Below, one piece after another: positions 1-10,825 of a stretch of DNA of 64,000 nt (positions within the stretch are counted from its first letter, which is position 1; each line of letters opens with the position of its first letter). Below the pieces are notes generated by a model, which ran no database searches, was not told the DNA's origin, and saw only the letters and a list, made by a program, of their open reading frames with translations. Source of the DNA: Pseudisothecium myosuroides (Eukaryota > Streptophyta > Bryopsida > Hypnales > Lembophyllaceae); assembly GCA_951799445.1 (NCBI GenBank), contig OX637287.1:44111724-44175723 (forward strand), read 5' to 3'. The position numbers and the translations under genes were made by a program.

Positions 1-1100
1 CGAGAATCTGTATTAAGATTTCGTTTTGTACCTCTCCATGTTTGGGCTACCGATCAATGTCAGATTTTGGACTTTTTTGTGGTTGCTCTGCCGGAACAAA
101 CGCTTTGTACTCACTCCTAATTAGATTTCTACTTGATGTGGATTGGTTAGTTAGGATTGACTATGTATCTGAACCATGTAGTATAATAGTGTTTAGGGTG
201 TCTAAAAATGAAACATATCCTTTAGAAATTTTTACACTATTCTTCATTTGCCACTTGCATCTTTTGAAGAAATTTCAAATTAATTGGATTTTCTTTGTTA
301 TATGTATAAATGTACTTTCACTTTTTGCTTTAGAGATTATAAAAATATCATTTGCTTATGGGACTAATTTGAATTTTCTATATTCATAAATGCATAGATT
401 CATGTAATAAAAGAATGAAATTTTGGATTGTGCATCATTTAAATCATCAACTTGAGCTTGGAAGTAGTGTTTGACTATGACTATGGAATTGAAATTATAC
501 AGTTTAAAGTGTCAATAGGAAGTCTTTGAATTCTATTGAATTTGCAACAACTCAATTTAGTATTAATAATTTGGTAATAACTTCTTTTTTGGACCTTCTA
601 TTCTCTTTCAATTCCATTTTCTTAACCATGTTATGAATTTAACAAGGCATCAGTGAGACTTCAATTGCATTTCAATTGACATTGAATCTACTAAACTTAA
701 ATTGAAGTTTAGAAGATGAAAATTTTGAAGCAGCTAGAGATGGAAAGATGTGACAAGTGTACAATCATACTAGATAAGTTTCTAGCCTTAGGAGTGCCAA
801 ACTTGAAAATTCCTTTAAATTGGCTCAATGCCAAGTGACAATAAAGTTGACACTCAAATGCACAAATCTCAAAAAGCTAGGAATAGTGTAGATTTTTGTT
901 TTAGATTGTGCCTTGAAGAGTGCCAAAGTTGTGAAATTATATTAGTTTAATTTAAACATTGTCCAAAGAAAATAAACCATGCCACTTCAATAGCTAGCTA
1001 AAAGACAAAGATAGTAGTTATCTAAATGAGAAAAAATTCAAGTTCTAATTGCAAAGCAATCAAAAGATAGAGTTATATTTGGTGGGGTAGTTATAGTGAC
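1..1100. other. AT-rich intergenic sequence without a supported gene
   Basis: The only long open frame (42-389, 115 codons) is low-complexity and hydrophobic, and matches no family I recognise. I see no RNA gene or clear repeat end here before the inverted-repeat block that begins near 1105. Confidence 0.5.
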
Positions 1101-1104
1101 TCCC

Positions 1105-2030
1105 AAAAGTAATTGGCCACCATATAAATCATTGTCTCTTAAAAATTGAGAAATTGGATTTACGAAGTGGAATTTGGACATGTTATTGTACAAAAGAGAA
1201 TCTATTTTTATGTGTAATTTCACTTAGAATGGACTATATTTAGGCCTATTGTTATTTGAATGGAATTTCTATATTAAAATAAACATTTTGTGAAGAATCA
1301 AAATGTTTGATTTTTTTTTAGACATTAGAAGGAATTTGAGGGCATGAAAGGGCCGTTTCAAGGTTGTTCCTCTTATGTGAACTAGTCATTGTTGTCAAAA
1401 TATTTAAATAATAAAAAAACATTTTAAAAATTAATCAAATAATATTATTTGACGTGGCAATATCTAGGCCACGTCAGATTGTTGATGTGGTGAGGTTTCC
1501 ATGTTTCCTATTGTCCAAGAACTCATAGCCTTGTTGAGTCTCAAATTTCATCTAATGAAGAATGTAAATCTTGACTAAAATCACATGTTACAAGTTTTAT
1601 GAATTTTAGATTTTACTCATTGAAATATTATTGAATGAAATTTGACCTCAAAGTTTGAATTTTTTGAATTTTTTACTCTGTAAATTGCAAAAAAATAAAA
1701 TAAAAATTCAAAATAACATCAAATAACTATATATATCAAAAACATATTTTTTTGCAATTTATAGAGTGAAAAATTAAAAAGTCAAAATTTTGAGGTCAAA
1801 TTTCAAGCAATAAGATTTCAAAAAATAAAAATCCAAAATTTATGAAACTTGTAACTTTTGGTTCCAGTCAAGATGTTCATTCTTTTTAATAAGTCTAAAT
1901 ATAGTCTATTCTAAGTGAAACTACACTTGAGGGTAGAATCATTTTTGTATGTCCAAATTTCACTTCATAATTCAAATTTCTCAATTTATGATAACAATTT
2001 ATATGGTGGCTAGCTACTTTCAAAAATCAT
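1105..2030. repeat. Nested foldback (inverted-repeat) block
   Basis: Outer arms at about 1105-1240 and 1893-2030 are reverse complements with roughly 80% identity by eye; both carry GCCACCATATAAAT and CACTTAGAATRGACTATATTTA. A second inverted pair lies inside, about 1557-1690 against 1745-1890 (TTTGACCTCAAA against TTTTGAGGTCAAA). A CATTAG-type MITE (1323-1557) sits between the left outer arm and the inner hairpin. The block holds no protein-coding sequence. It looks like an old foldback element that was later invaded. Confidence 0.7.
1323..1557. mobile_element. MITE, CATTAGAAG-ended family (copy 1)
   Basis: The left end is CATTAGAAGGAATTTGAGGG and the right end is the imperfect complement CTCAAATTTCATCTAATG. 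The subterminal GGGCCGTTTC matches the 40.1-kb copy read in reverse. There is no coding capacity. The target duplication is not resolved because the CATTA/TAATG ends are palindromic. Confidence 0.65.
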
Positions 2031-2183
2031 TGTGTATTGGGCTATTTTGAAGATGCCCTAAGGTAATAACACCTAAATGCAAATGCATTAGAATGAGAGA
2101 TTGAGCATGAACTGTGAAAGCTTTTCTTAGATCTTGTTGGTACTTACAAGGAGATTCTAAATTTTGTTTGAATGCATACAGAG

Positions 2184-2394
2184 GGAATTTCGTTAAAATG
2201 GCGATATTCCATCCACCATTTTCAGACCACTTAGTCTAAACCGTAAAAGTGCCCTCTAGGATATGTATTCATTTAGGATTGAGCATTCTAAATTATAAAA
2301 GTGGCATCTAGGAGTGGTATAGATTTTAGACCGCATGTTCTAAACTATAAAAGTGCCAAATTGGCGGAATGGCGTCATTTTAACAAAGTTTTCC
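2184..2394. mobile_element. MITE with TTTCGTTAAAATGGCG ends (copy 1)
   Basis: The left end is GGAATTTCGTTAAAATGGCG and the right end GGCGTCATTTTAACAAAGTT is its imperfect complement. The segment is absent from the paralogous stretch around 33605-33625, where the flanks join directly (TTTTAAACAATATATGAAT). That makes it an insertion. Internal direct repeats of the type CTAAAYYRTAAAAGTG are present. Confidence 0.65.
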
Positions 2395-2512
2395 ATATAT
2401 ATTCATGAATAAACTATGAATTTTCAAAGTATTAAAAATAGGTGAATCTATAACTGACCCTAGGCCTTTATGTATGGAAGTTGTACATTTTAAGCAAGAA
2501 TCTAGATGGGAT

Positions 2513-2653
2513 CAGCATTTTTTTTTCTAGCGACAAAATCTACAGTAAAGCCCTGCGTGCCCTCCCACCAAAGGTGAATTTTGGGAGGGAGCCAGGCGCA
2601 GTGGCTTACAGGCCTGACAACCTAGCGTTTTGTCGCCAGAAAAAACAACACTG
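2513..2653. mobile_element. 141-bp hAT-type MITE with 8-bp target duplication
   Basis: The ends are CAGCATTTTTTTTTCTAGCG and, on the other strand, CAGTGTTGTTTTTTCTGGCG; both run on into ACAAAA. The element is flanked by the perfect 8-bp direct repeat GATGGGAT (2505-2512 and 2654-2661). CAG ends and 8-bp duplications are typical of hAT elements. The paralogous sequence near 33741 lacks it. The interior is GC-richer than the surroundings and noncoding. Confidence 0.8.
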
Positions 2654-2769
2654 GATGGGATGGTTTGGCAAACAAGTCACAATTAGATGTTGTTACCATA
2701 CTATTCATAACATATCCAATGTGTATTGTAGACCTAGGGTGCAAAAGTATGTCCAACTATTTTTCAACT

Positions 2770-3340
2770 TATTGAAATAAAATGCACTTGAATAAATAAA
2801 AAAAATGCCAATAACTACAATTAGAATGAAATTGAAATAAGATCAAATTTCCAAGCCATTGGTGATGGAAGATGGATGGAGAAGAGTTTTGGAATTTCAA
2901 ACCTTGAAATCTAATAAAAAATTTTCCTTTCAAATTAGATTTATCTTTTCCTAATTTAAAAATAAGCAATACAATTCATATAAATTTGATTTTGATTGAT
3001 ACAAATAGCCTTAGAGTTTTTACTAACCAAGTCATATAAACCTAGGCAAAAAATCAAATCGTTAGTTTTTAGATTTAAAAAAAAACTAAAAACTAAATTC
3101 TAAAATACAACCAATACAAAACCCTTGACTACAAAGGAAAAAATTACAAAGTTACATTGAGTGTGATATTGGTGATTTATTTACATTAGCCTTCATTCAC
3201 ACTATTCTTAGATCAAAATTCCTAAAAGCTTTTCATTTCAATTCTTACAAAGAAGAAAGTAACCACTATCTTTTGACCATATTTGCCCTCAATTACAAGA
3301 GAATAGAAGCAGAGAAAACCAAATACCGACAACCTTAGCG
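2770..3340. other. AT-rich sequence upstream of the SRP72 gene
   Basis: I see no gene or clear repeat. The distal SRP72 promoter probably lies here, but I cannot pick out a convincing TATA box. Confidence 0.4.
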
Positions 3341-3343
3341 CTA

Positions 3344-3478
3344 TTAGGGTTTGGGGTTGTGGTGTCTGTGATCGTCGAGGAAGAGTAGGTTTTAGGGTTT
3401 GAGGTTTGTGTGTTTGTGATCGTCGAGAGAAGACGCTCTTGCGGGAGTGTAAGAGTAGGTTTAGGTTACGTTTTCTTT
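3344..3478 (+). promoter_or_regulatory. Telo-box-bearing duplicated leader of the SRP72 gene
   Basis: TTAGGGTTT occurs at 3344-3352 and 3392-3400. These are reverse-oriented telo-box cores (AAACCCTAA), common in plant promoters of translation-related genes. Each lies in a diverged tandem copy that also carries TGTGATCGTCGAG and AAGAGTAGGTT. Telo-box function is established in other plants; its role here is inferred from position, 120-175 bp before the ATG. Confidence 0.5.
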
Positions 3479-3511
3479 GTGTGTGGTTGTCGCGGCTCCA
3501 GTGGAGCTTTG

Positions 3512-3535
3512 ATGCCCGATGGGGCAGAAGAGTAA
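3512..3535 (+). CDS. Seven-codon uORF overlapping the SRP72 start codon
   Basis: An ATG at 3512 opens a seven-codon frame that ends with TAA at 3533-3535, in a different frame from SRP72 and overlapping its ATG at 3519. If the transcript begins upstream, ribosomes must leak past this ATG or reinitiate. It has a poor start context (T at -3). Translation is not shown by sequence alone. Confidence 0.35.
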   Translation: MPDGAEE

Positions 3536-5645
3536 AGCCAATGCATCGGCGAAGGGCAAGGGTCCGCCCCCCAAGGAGCCGATCAAGAAGGCGCCTGCGG
3601 GCGGCGATTTGAAGAAGGAGCCTGCGGTGGAGCCGTCCGGGCCGACGGTGGACGATTTGTTCGTGGCGTTGGATCAGCATGTCCGCGCGTACGATTACAA
3701 GAAGATCGTGAAGGTCGCGGATCAGATTCTGGCCCAGGAACCGGACTGCGTGGAGGCGAAGCAGTGTAAGGTGGTGGCGTTGATCCAGGACGCGAATAAC
3801 GAGACCGAGATTCTGCCCGCCTTGCAGGTGATTGAGGCTTCCAAATCCCCGACCCTGGATCTTTCCTTCGAGAAGGCGTATTGTTTGTACCGGCGTAGTA
3901 AGCCGTCGGAAGCTCTGGCCGCGTTGAAGGGCCTGGAGCGAACTGCGAGTGTTTTGCAATTGGAAGCACAAATCTTATGGCGAAAGGAAGAATTGAAAGA
4001 GTGTATCACAAGCTACGAGAATTTGTTCAAGCAATTCAAAGTGGCCAACGATGTCAAGACGAATGTCGTGGCCGCTTACGTTGCGGGCGGCAGGGCAGCC
4101 GACGTTCCGTCGCTGATGGAAACCCTGAAAGTTCAACCTCGCTCGGGGTTTGAGCTTGCTTACAATGCAGCATGCGCGGTGATTGACAGGGAGGATTACG
4201 CCAAAGCGGAGGAGCTTCTTCAACTGGCTCATCGGATAGGGCAGGAGGCTTTGATAGAGGAGGATGTACCAGAGGAAGACCTGGAAGGTGAGCTGGTCTT
4301 TATCTCTGTGCAACTTGCTTATGTGCGACAGATGCAAGGGCGCGTTGATGAGGCCTTGGAGAGCTACAATACCATCTTGAAGAAGAAGCCGGCAGACCCG
4401 CCCTCGGTTGCAGTTGCTACTAATAACCTGATAGCTCTCAAAGGTGCAAGGGACCTGTTCGATGCTTTGAAAAAGACAGAGAAGTTGCTGGAGAAGAAGG
4501 ATGCAGCTCAGAAGCTTCAATTTGCCGAGAATTTGGAGTATAAGCTTTCGGTGCGTCAGAAAGAAGGTCTTAGCTTCAATCGATGCTTGTTACTGCTGCA
4601 TTCGAATAAGCTGGATCAGGCACGGGATTTTGCTTCATTATTGTCGAAGACGTTCCCGGACAGTGCTGTTCCTGCGGTTTTATCTTCGTCTTTGCTTTGG
4701 AAAGAAGGTAAAGCTCAAAAGGCAGATGAGTTGCTGGCAGATTTCGCTGAGAAACATCCGGAAGCTGGAACGAATGTTCACTTTGTTCGAGCTCAAGCTG
4801 TTGCAACAGCTGGAAATTATCTGCAAGCTGCGAAGTATTTGGAACTAATTACATCTCTTAGACATAAACCAGGTATGATAGCCACATTAGTTGCATTGAA
4901 AGTGAGAGGAGGAAATGTGAAAGGTGCAGAGGCCGTGTTGGATGAAGCAATTGAGTTTTGGGATTCTTACATGGGTGATGACGACCGGAGTTCCATATTG
5001 GAAACTATATTGCAAGAGGCAGCAGCGTTCAAATTAAAACACAACATGGAGGCAGCGGCGAAGTTATATGAACGGCTTATGAAGAGTCCATCTCCTGTGG
5101 TCAGATCCGAAGCCTTGCATGGGCTAGTGTCAAGTTATGCTTATACTAATCCTGACAAAGCTGCTGAGTATGAGAAGAAGCTGCCAGCTTTGGGAGGTTT
5201 GTCTGGCTTGGATGTGGAGGCTTTGGAGAAGGTGCCCCCCTGGTCACTCAATGTGAAGAGAGGACGTGCCGTTGAAGAAACTGGAGACAAGGCGGGGGAG
5301 GACAGGTCCGAGAACGCCAAGACTAAGAAGAAGCGCAAACGAAAACCTTTATATCCCAAGGGCTTCGATCCTGCTAACCCAGGACCACCGCCTGATCCTG
5401 AAAGATGGTTGCCAAGGAAGGAGCGGTCCTCTTACCGGCCCAAGAAAGGTAAAAGAAACCAGGCGCCTATTAGGGGATCCCAAGGGTCAGTTTCAAGAGA
5501 TAAGGCTAGTGATTTGAATGCTGCTGCGTCAAGCGGACCAAGCACTGACTCGGGTAAGTCCGTAGGTGGTAAGGCCAATGCACCTGCTGAGATCCCAAAA
5601 CCTAATCCTCCAGTTCATAGGGGAAAAAAGAAGGGTCGCCACTAG
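3519..5645 (+). CDS. SRP72: Signal recognition particle subunit SRP72
   Basis: A 708-residue protein from one uninterrupted frame. SRP72 pairs with SRP68 on 7S RNA in the cytosolic signal recognition particle, which targets nascent secretory and membrane proteins to the ER. Residues ~1-40 are a Lys/Pro-rich tail. Residues ~45-570 are helical and TPR-like, with a VDDLFVALDQHVRAYDYKK start typical of the family. The basic C-terminal region contains the SRP72 RNA-binding signature near residues 605-645: a KKKRKRKPLYPKGFDP segment, then PPDPERWLPRKERSSYRPKK. The end is Ser/Lys-rich and finishes RGKKKGRH. Length fits the family (human about 670). The start at 3519 is the first ATG of this frame. 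The coding region is far more GC-rich than its surroundings. No intron is needed to obtain a full-length product. Confidence 0.96.
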   Translation: MGQKSKANASAKGKGPPPKEPIKKAPAGGDLKKEPAVEPSGPTVDDLFVALDQHVRAYDYKKIVKVADQILAQEPDCVEAKQCKVVALIQDANNETEILPALQVIEASKSPTLDLSFEKAYCLYRRSKPSEALAALKGLERTASVLQLEAQILWRKEELKECITSYENLFKQFKVANDVKTNVVAAYVAGGRAADVPSLMETLKVQPRSGFELAYNAACAVIDREDYAKAEELLQLAHRIGQEALIEEDVPEEDLEGELVFISVQLAYVRQMQGRVDEALESYNTILKKKPADPPSVAVATNNLIALKGARDLFDALKKTEKLLEKKDAAQKLQFAENLEYKLSVRQKEGLSFNRCLLLLHSNKLDQARDFASLLSKTFPDSAVPAVLSSSLLWKEGKAQKADELLADFAEKHPEAGTNVHFVRAQAVATAGNYLQAAKYLELITSLRHKPGMIATLVALKVRGGNVKGAEAVLDEAIEFWDSYMGDDDRSSILETILQEAAAFKLKHNMEAAAKLYERLMKSPSPVVRSEALHGLVSSYAYTNPDKAAEYEKKLPALGGLSGLDVEALEKVPPWSLNVKRGRAVEETGDKAGEDRSENAKTKKKRKRKPLYPKGFDPANPGPPPDPERWLPRKERSSYRPKKGKRNQAPIRGSQGSVSRDKASDLNAAASSGPSTDSGKSVGGKANAPAEIPKPNPPVHRGKKKGRH

Positions 5646-6600
5646 TCACTCACCAGTTAGCTTTTGAAGTGGGTTTCGTTCTTCTTTTGAACTGTACAGG
5701 AGAACTAATGATTACCAACCTTCATCAAAACTTATTGTTTTTGTGTAACCGTTTCGTGAGAACCCGCACGATTCCCAGATTTTGGAATGGGCTACTGTTC
5801 ATATTTTGTATGAATTACGCTGTTCACATAGCTTCTGCATGTAAAGATTTAGACAATTTAAGTGAGGTGAAGTTCCCACAGTTGATATCGAGGTCATACC
5901 ATGGGGATGCGTCGAAATCGAAAACCAGTCGATAATGGTTCTTGAATTGTCAATTTGTCTTGAAGTGAAAGTGGATATCGCATTGTAAGTACAGGTGCTC
6001 AGCATGCTCAGTCACCTAAATGTGAAGGTCCCGTTGCAGGTTTGAGGCAATGGGGACCATCTAGTTTGTAGTATAGGCTGTTGCAATTTGTAAGTACGGT
6101 GATACTTATGTCAACGTCACGGGATTGGACTAATTTGAAGGGATCCGTTTTATAAATCCTGGGATTTTACTTCACTGTCGGATGGGGTAAAGTAGCGCAC
6201 AATCTTTCAATAGTTGACTCGGGAGTCAGGACACAATGGTGATCAGGAGGCAGATGAGGAGTGGTGGATAGTTAAGGGTATTTTCAGTGTTCTGTTGTTT
6301 TAGTTGAGATTAGTGAAACCTTTTGTAGTTGGAGCTACTTGTTTAAGTTGTAAGTGGTCTTCGGTCCTGTAATGTGTTCTGCGTTACTTTGAATTTGTGT
6401 GCCTCTTCAATTTCAGTCTCGAAGCTGGTGTGTCCGGCCGTTATTCAAGGCATAATTCTTCTCCTGTCATTCCATTGTCACATGGCACAGCACAATGTCG
6501 TTGGAGAGAAGAGGGTGGTTTAGACCCCATCCTCACTTCTCTTTGTGAGAGCCATTTGGTAGATCCCCGAGTCTTGATCTAGTTTGAAGGAGAGGTTATG
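5646..6600. other. SRP72 3' flank and intergenic sequence
   Basis: This presumably begins with the SRP72 3' untranslated region. Short open frames here (for example 5669-5935) resemble no known protein. No repeat end is recognised. Confidence 0.4.
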
Positions 6601-6637
6601 TGACTTATGTGGTCTATGTCGCACTGCTTGGTTGGCT

Positions 6638-6958
6638 TTAAGCAATGCTGCCCTCCCTGTGTAAGTAAAGCCTCCCATAATGCTTACGTATACTATCAGG
6701 GGGCCTCCTCTCATGAGCAAATACCTGGCTATTACGGGAGGTCCAAATGAGCCAGAGAGCTAAGTGCGTAAGAGTGTTCCAAACAGATCTGAGGTTATAA
6801 AATTTTCTAGGTAGTTGGGTGCCAAGTATACATTGTGCAGAGTCTAACCTGCAATGCGGACCCAAAATTGGTGAGACCCAAGCAAATGGTGTAAGAGCAT
6901 CCTCAATGCTATGCTCGTGAAAAAACATTGCCACAGAAAAAACATTGCAACAATACAT
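6638..6958 (-). pseudogene. LINE-type retrotransposon C-terminal remnant
   Basis: A minus-strand frame of 106 codons contains VWNTLTHLALWLIWTSRNSQ followed by VF. This resembles the segment after the zinc-knuckle (zf-RVT) region of plant LINE-type polyproteins, where (L/I)W.IW..RN..VF is common. No reverse transcriptase core, endonuclease or RNase H motif is visible, so this is a fragment. The assignment rests on a short motif and could be a chance resemblance. Confidence 0.4.
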
Positions 6959-6959
6959 G

Positions 6960-7450
6960 CAGTCCTATTTTCTTGTACGCTTTTCTTCATTGCGGCTTTT
7001 CTTGTCCCAAGTGCCTCAATGCGACAAACAACACTTGAAACTGCAAACGGCGCAAATATGGAAGTGGGGAAGCATGAGGTGAAGTGGTTGGTGGGAAAGA
7101 TTTGGAAGAAGAACTATATCAGAATCTACACTCAATAGTTGCTATTATTGTTGTTGTTGATCAAGGAATGTAGAGGAGTTTGGAGGTCATAGCAAAAGAC
7201 GTGTATTTGTCGCACCAAAGCCAGGAAATGCCGAGTCCATGAAGGTAACATGGAAGGTGCCGTTAGCATTGGGTCAGGTTTTCGGTGCTTCTCTATAACC
7301 CAGGCAAAACTTCTTGTTGCAGTGCATTAGTAGACGTTGCATTGAAGATGCTCTAAGATGGATTGCGCAATGTTCCCTATTTCACTTCGCTTTTATACAC
7401 TCATTCACTTTTGCAAAAGAAAGAAACAAAATGAAATCACTTTGTTAATC
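6960..7450. other. Intergenic sequence without a recognised element
   Basis: No gene or repeat end is recognised. Base composition is less AT-rich than the neighbouring repeats. Confidence 0.35.
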
Positions 7451-7456
7451 TAGTGT

Positions 7457-7635
7457 CCTGTGATCTGGGTTGGGATGAACTGACCCCTCACTCAGCCCCT
7501 CGGGAAAATGCCAAAATTTGAAAATCCAAATATGAATTCAAAATTTCCAAAATTTATCATGCGTGGAAAATAAAAAAATTCAGCGTTTTCTCGAGGGGCC
7601 GAGCAAGGGGGGTAGTTCACCCCGGCCTATTCAGG
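7457..7635. mobile_element. Short MITE with GC-rich inverted ends
   Basis: The left side GATGAACTGACCCCTCACTC, then AGCCCCTCG, pairs with the right side CGAGGGGCCGAGCAAGGGGG, then GTAGTTCACCCC. The middle is AT-rich and the element is about 180 bp. No clear target duplication was found, so the exact ends are uncertain by several bases. Confidence 0.55.
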
Positions 7636-7934
7636 CATCTCTTACAACACTCTTTACTGAAAGCTATATATAATCTAGTGTATTTTTGAACTGGTCTTTG
7701 TCTTGTTGACAAGAAAAGTGCAATAGGATTTCCCTTTTTGTTTGAAATAATTTTTTAAAAATGGAATAGTGGAGAAGAATTTGCCATTAGAATCTGAAAT
7801 CTAAAATGACAATTTTCAAATTTTCATGGACCTATCCAATGTTTAAATTCTATTTTCTTCTTGGTAGAGTGACATGCACCTTGAACCCCGAGTTGATAAA
7901 AACAATCATCCTTTTTTGACATCCATCCACTTAA

Positions 7935-8838
7935 CCCCTAAAGGACCTTCAAAGGACAAATGGGATTTTGGGCAGGTACCTACAGGCTGAATTTTTGTTG
8001 TGATTTTTGAAACTTTTTTTGAAGATAGAAAAACTGATAAGCTTTGTGGGAATATAATTTTTATCACAATTGGTGCCCGAGAACAATAGTTATGACCAAA
8101 TAAGCTCAAAATAGGACACAGGGTGTAGCAAAAAAAAAAAATTCAATTTTTTTTTTTTGGATTTTTGATTTTTTTTTCTCATAGATTATATTTTTTCCTA
8201 TCCGGAAAGCTTTGATTCATTTCATTTGGATTTTTTATGAGAAAGTTATGGACATTCTTGTTTTTCGGGCATTTAGACCATTTTTTTGAAAAAAATAACT
8301 TGTAGGATTCATTTTTTAGTGCAATTTTCAAATTTTTCAATTTTTTTTTTGGTTTGGTTTAGTTTACTTGCTAGAACAATCTCACCATTGGGATTAGTGC
8401 ATTTTAATTCCATCTAAATGATATTAATATTTTAGATTTTCCTTTTGTCTCATACCTACTTCTACTTAACAATTTTTTTAAGGATGAATCTTTTTATTTT
8501 TTTATTTTTCCTAGACTCTCAACTCAATTCTCCATTATAAAGTTTTAAAGCTCAAAACTTTGTAGTGCAAAAATTTAAGTTAAAAATGTTCAAAGTCAAA
8601 AAATCTAGTCCTGCAATATGCTGAAAAATTTGTTTTTTTCACTCTAAACACATATATCTTGCAATTTGTGTGGTCAAAAATTCTTAAATTTTTTTCACAC
8701 ATTTTCATACTAGTTGGATGTAAGATCCTACGGTTAGATGTGGAAAAAAAACAATTTTCAATTTTTCTGACTTTTTGCTCTGGAAGTGCCAGTTTTGAGT
8801 GTTTTTTGGCAGAAAAAAGGCCTTGGTCCTTTTAGGGG
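7935..8838 (+). mobile_element. TTAA-bounded element, type A, copy 1 (904 bp)
   Basis: The element begins CCCCTAAAGGACC and ends GGTCCTTTTAGGGG, and each end abuts TTAA (7931-7934, 8839-8842). Internal landmarks shared with other copies include GGGCAGGTACCTAC, AGTTATGACCAAATAAGCTC, ACAATCTCACCATTGGGATT and a final GAGTGTTTTTTGGCAGAAAA. There is no open frame of useful length, so this is a nonautonomous element. Confidence 0.75.
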
Positions 8839-8842
8839 TTAA

Positions 8843-9680
8843 CAAGAACATTATCCATCTATATTACTATCAGAATAGAGAAAATTTCATCCAAATTTTT
8901 GGGTGAATCTCATATATCTTGGAGATTTTTTGACAATTTCATCATGAAAAAACCCTCTTTCTTCTTGTGTATTATAGCCATCACCAAATTCAAATAAAAT
9001 TTTGGCAATAATTTTCCAAAAAATTATAGTGTCAACTTATCAACCATCCGTGCACTGGTAGAAAGCTACTCTTAGAGTACCAATGAGAGTACTTGAGCTT
9101 GGTGCTAGAGGCCCATATGGGCACCAAGCTCTTGTGTCATCACTAATGTTCCAAGACCAACTTCCTACTAACTTAGTGCTATCTAAATTGAGTGCCAAGA
9201 AGTACAATCCAATGCATTTTGTTCCAGACGAGTGTTTTTTTCCTTTAAAGAGGGCAGTGTAATATAAAACAAAAACAAAATGCAACTCAAATTGGCTCCA
9301 GAGGGAGGGCCACCGGTTGAGGAGATGAACGGCAATTGAGGCTCAACATGAAAATGGCAGGTTCCTGTTGGTGTAAGTTTATTGTGGCTGCCTATTGCTC
9401 TTTGCAATCAGCCACAACCAGCATTCCAAATGAAGCTGAAAGTTCTTAAGTTCAAAGAATCAGCAATCAGTCAGTTTTCCATTTTTGCTTTAGTTCTATA
9501 CATGGAGTACGTTCAAAATCTGCTATTTGAACGGCAAAGTGCAAAATTGGGGTGGGTTTTGAAACTTCGGTCTAAGATGAATCAATGTTGGATTTGGATA
9601 CGAAATGAGAATCATCTAGTTAAATGTTGACCATCACTAATAGAGAAGATCATTTCTCAGCACCAAGATAGAGTATCAAA
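8843..9680. other. Intergenic sequence with a short hairpin
   Basis: A hairpin built on CTTGGTGCTAGAGGCCCATATGGGCACCAAG lies near 9100-9130. No gene is recognised; open frames at 9040-9630 are short and unlike known proteins. Confidence 0.35.
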
Positions 9681-9681
9681 T

Positions 9682-9812
9682 CACTATAAGAAACCCACGT
9701 TTTAGATGACGTTAGCATAATTTTAGGAGACGGATTTTAGTGAACATTTGAGAAAACAACTTATGTTTTTATGTCAATAATAACATTCAATGTAACATCT
9801 AGATGTAACGTC
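9682..9812 (+). mobile_element. Truncated CACTATAAGAAA-type MITE
   Basis: It begins CACTATAAGAAACCCACGTT and follows the left half of the intact copy at 33747-34017, including GGATTTTAG and TTTTATGTCAA. A matching right terminus (TTCTTATAGTG) is missing, so the copy is 3'-truncated or rearranged. Confidence 0.5.
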
Positions 9813-10666
9813 ACTAATTGGGAATTGGAAAGTGATGACACAGATTCGGAGGGTAGAGATAGGCATGCTAGGCCACTAATATAGCTAGTCATTGCTGCAG
9901 GAGCCAATTTAGAGTGGCCTGGATCAGTATTAGGGAAGAAAATTGAGCCAAAACAGCTAAAGTAGATAAACCTAAATATGACACTTACTGTAGATCTGGT
10001 GATCTCCAGGTTGTTTATAGGAAAAAATAATGTGTACTTCTTAAGAAATGGGTTAGGAATTTCCCATTGATGTAAGAGCTTGGAGAACCTAGAATCCAAA
10101 TTTTATTTTGCAATCACACACACTGATGTCCAATGTCACTTAAACAATTTATAAGATCGAATGATTTGTACCTAATCATGACCAATTATCAATTAGCTGG
10201 TGATAGGAACGACAATTAATATATCTGACCTACCCGAATTGTAGAATTGTCAAAGAAGTGTTCAATTATTTCCAACTCTAAAATTCAAAGCTAGATTGAA
10301 AATGGGACCATCAAATGAATGAGTCTCTTAGGTGAAAATAGTGTTAACTTTTGGGAGTATTATTTGGTCTTCCAAATCAATATCAGAAAAGGGCCCCTCC
10401 AAAGGTGATAATCAAGAGGTTTCCAAGTGCTTTCTCCTGCACCATAAACTTACATAGGCCTGAAAATCAGGAATGGATTTATTATTAGGTAATCACCATA
10501 CCATTATTCAAATAGGCTAGTTTTTCTTCACAATAAATGGAACAAAGTAAAATACTCTTTAGACATCCATGTTTTCAAAGTTAGAAATTGGCTTTTGAAG
10601 GTTTGAAGGTTCTAAAACTTTAGACTATGGAGACTTCAAAATCGATAGTTGGCTACATGGCAGGGT
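9813..10666. other. Intergenic sequence without a recognised element
   Basis: No gene or repeat is recognised. A minus-strand frame at 9761-10099 has no family resemblance. Confidence 0.35.
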
Positions 10667-10789
10667 GCATGATTTGGTTCATGTCAAACCTTAACGGCTC
10701 CCAAAGACACCTCTAGCTAGCTCATTGCATGATTTGGTTCATGTCAAGCCGCCTTAGCGGCTCCTGAAGACACTTCTAGCTAGCTCATT
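10667..10789. repeat. Two-copy tandem repeat of about 60 bp
   Basis: Units at 10667-10726 and 10727-10789 both start GCATGATTTGGTTCATGTCA and end with CTAGCTAGCTCATT. They differ by a few substitutions and a small insertion. Confidence 0.85.
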
Positions 10790-10825
10790 GCTGACTTATG
10801 TTATGCTTCTTTATGAACTATATAT

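Noticed and set aside
42..389. 115-codon open frame
   Set aside because: Low-complexity, AT-driven frame with no motif, no GC rise and no promoter-like context.
3583..3969. Minus-strand frames across the SRP72 gene
   Set aside because: They are antisense shadows of the GC-rich SRP72 coding sequence.
9053..9150. CACTGGTAGAAA as a CACTA-type element end
   Set aside because: No complementary end (TTTCTACCAGTG) is found within reach, so no element can be defined.
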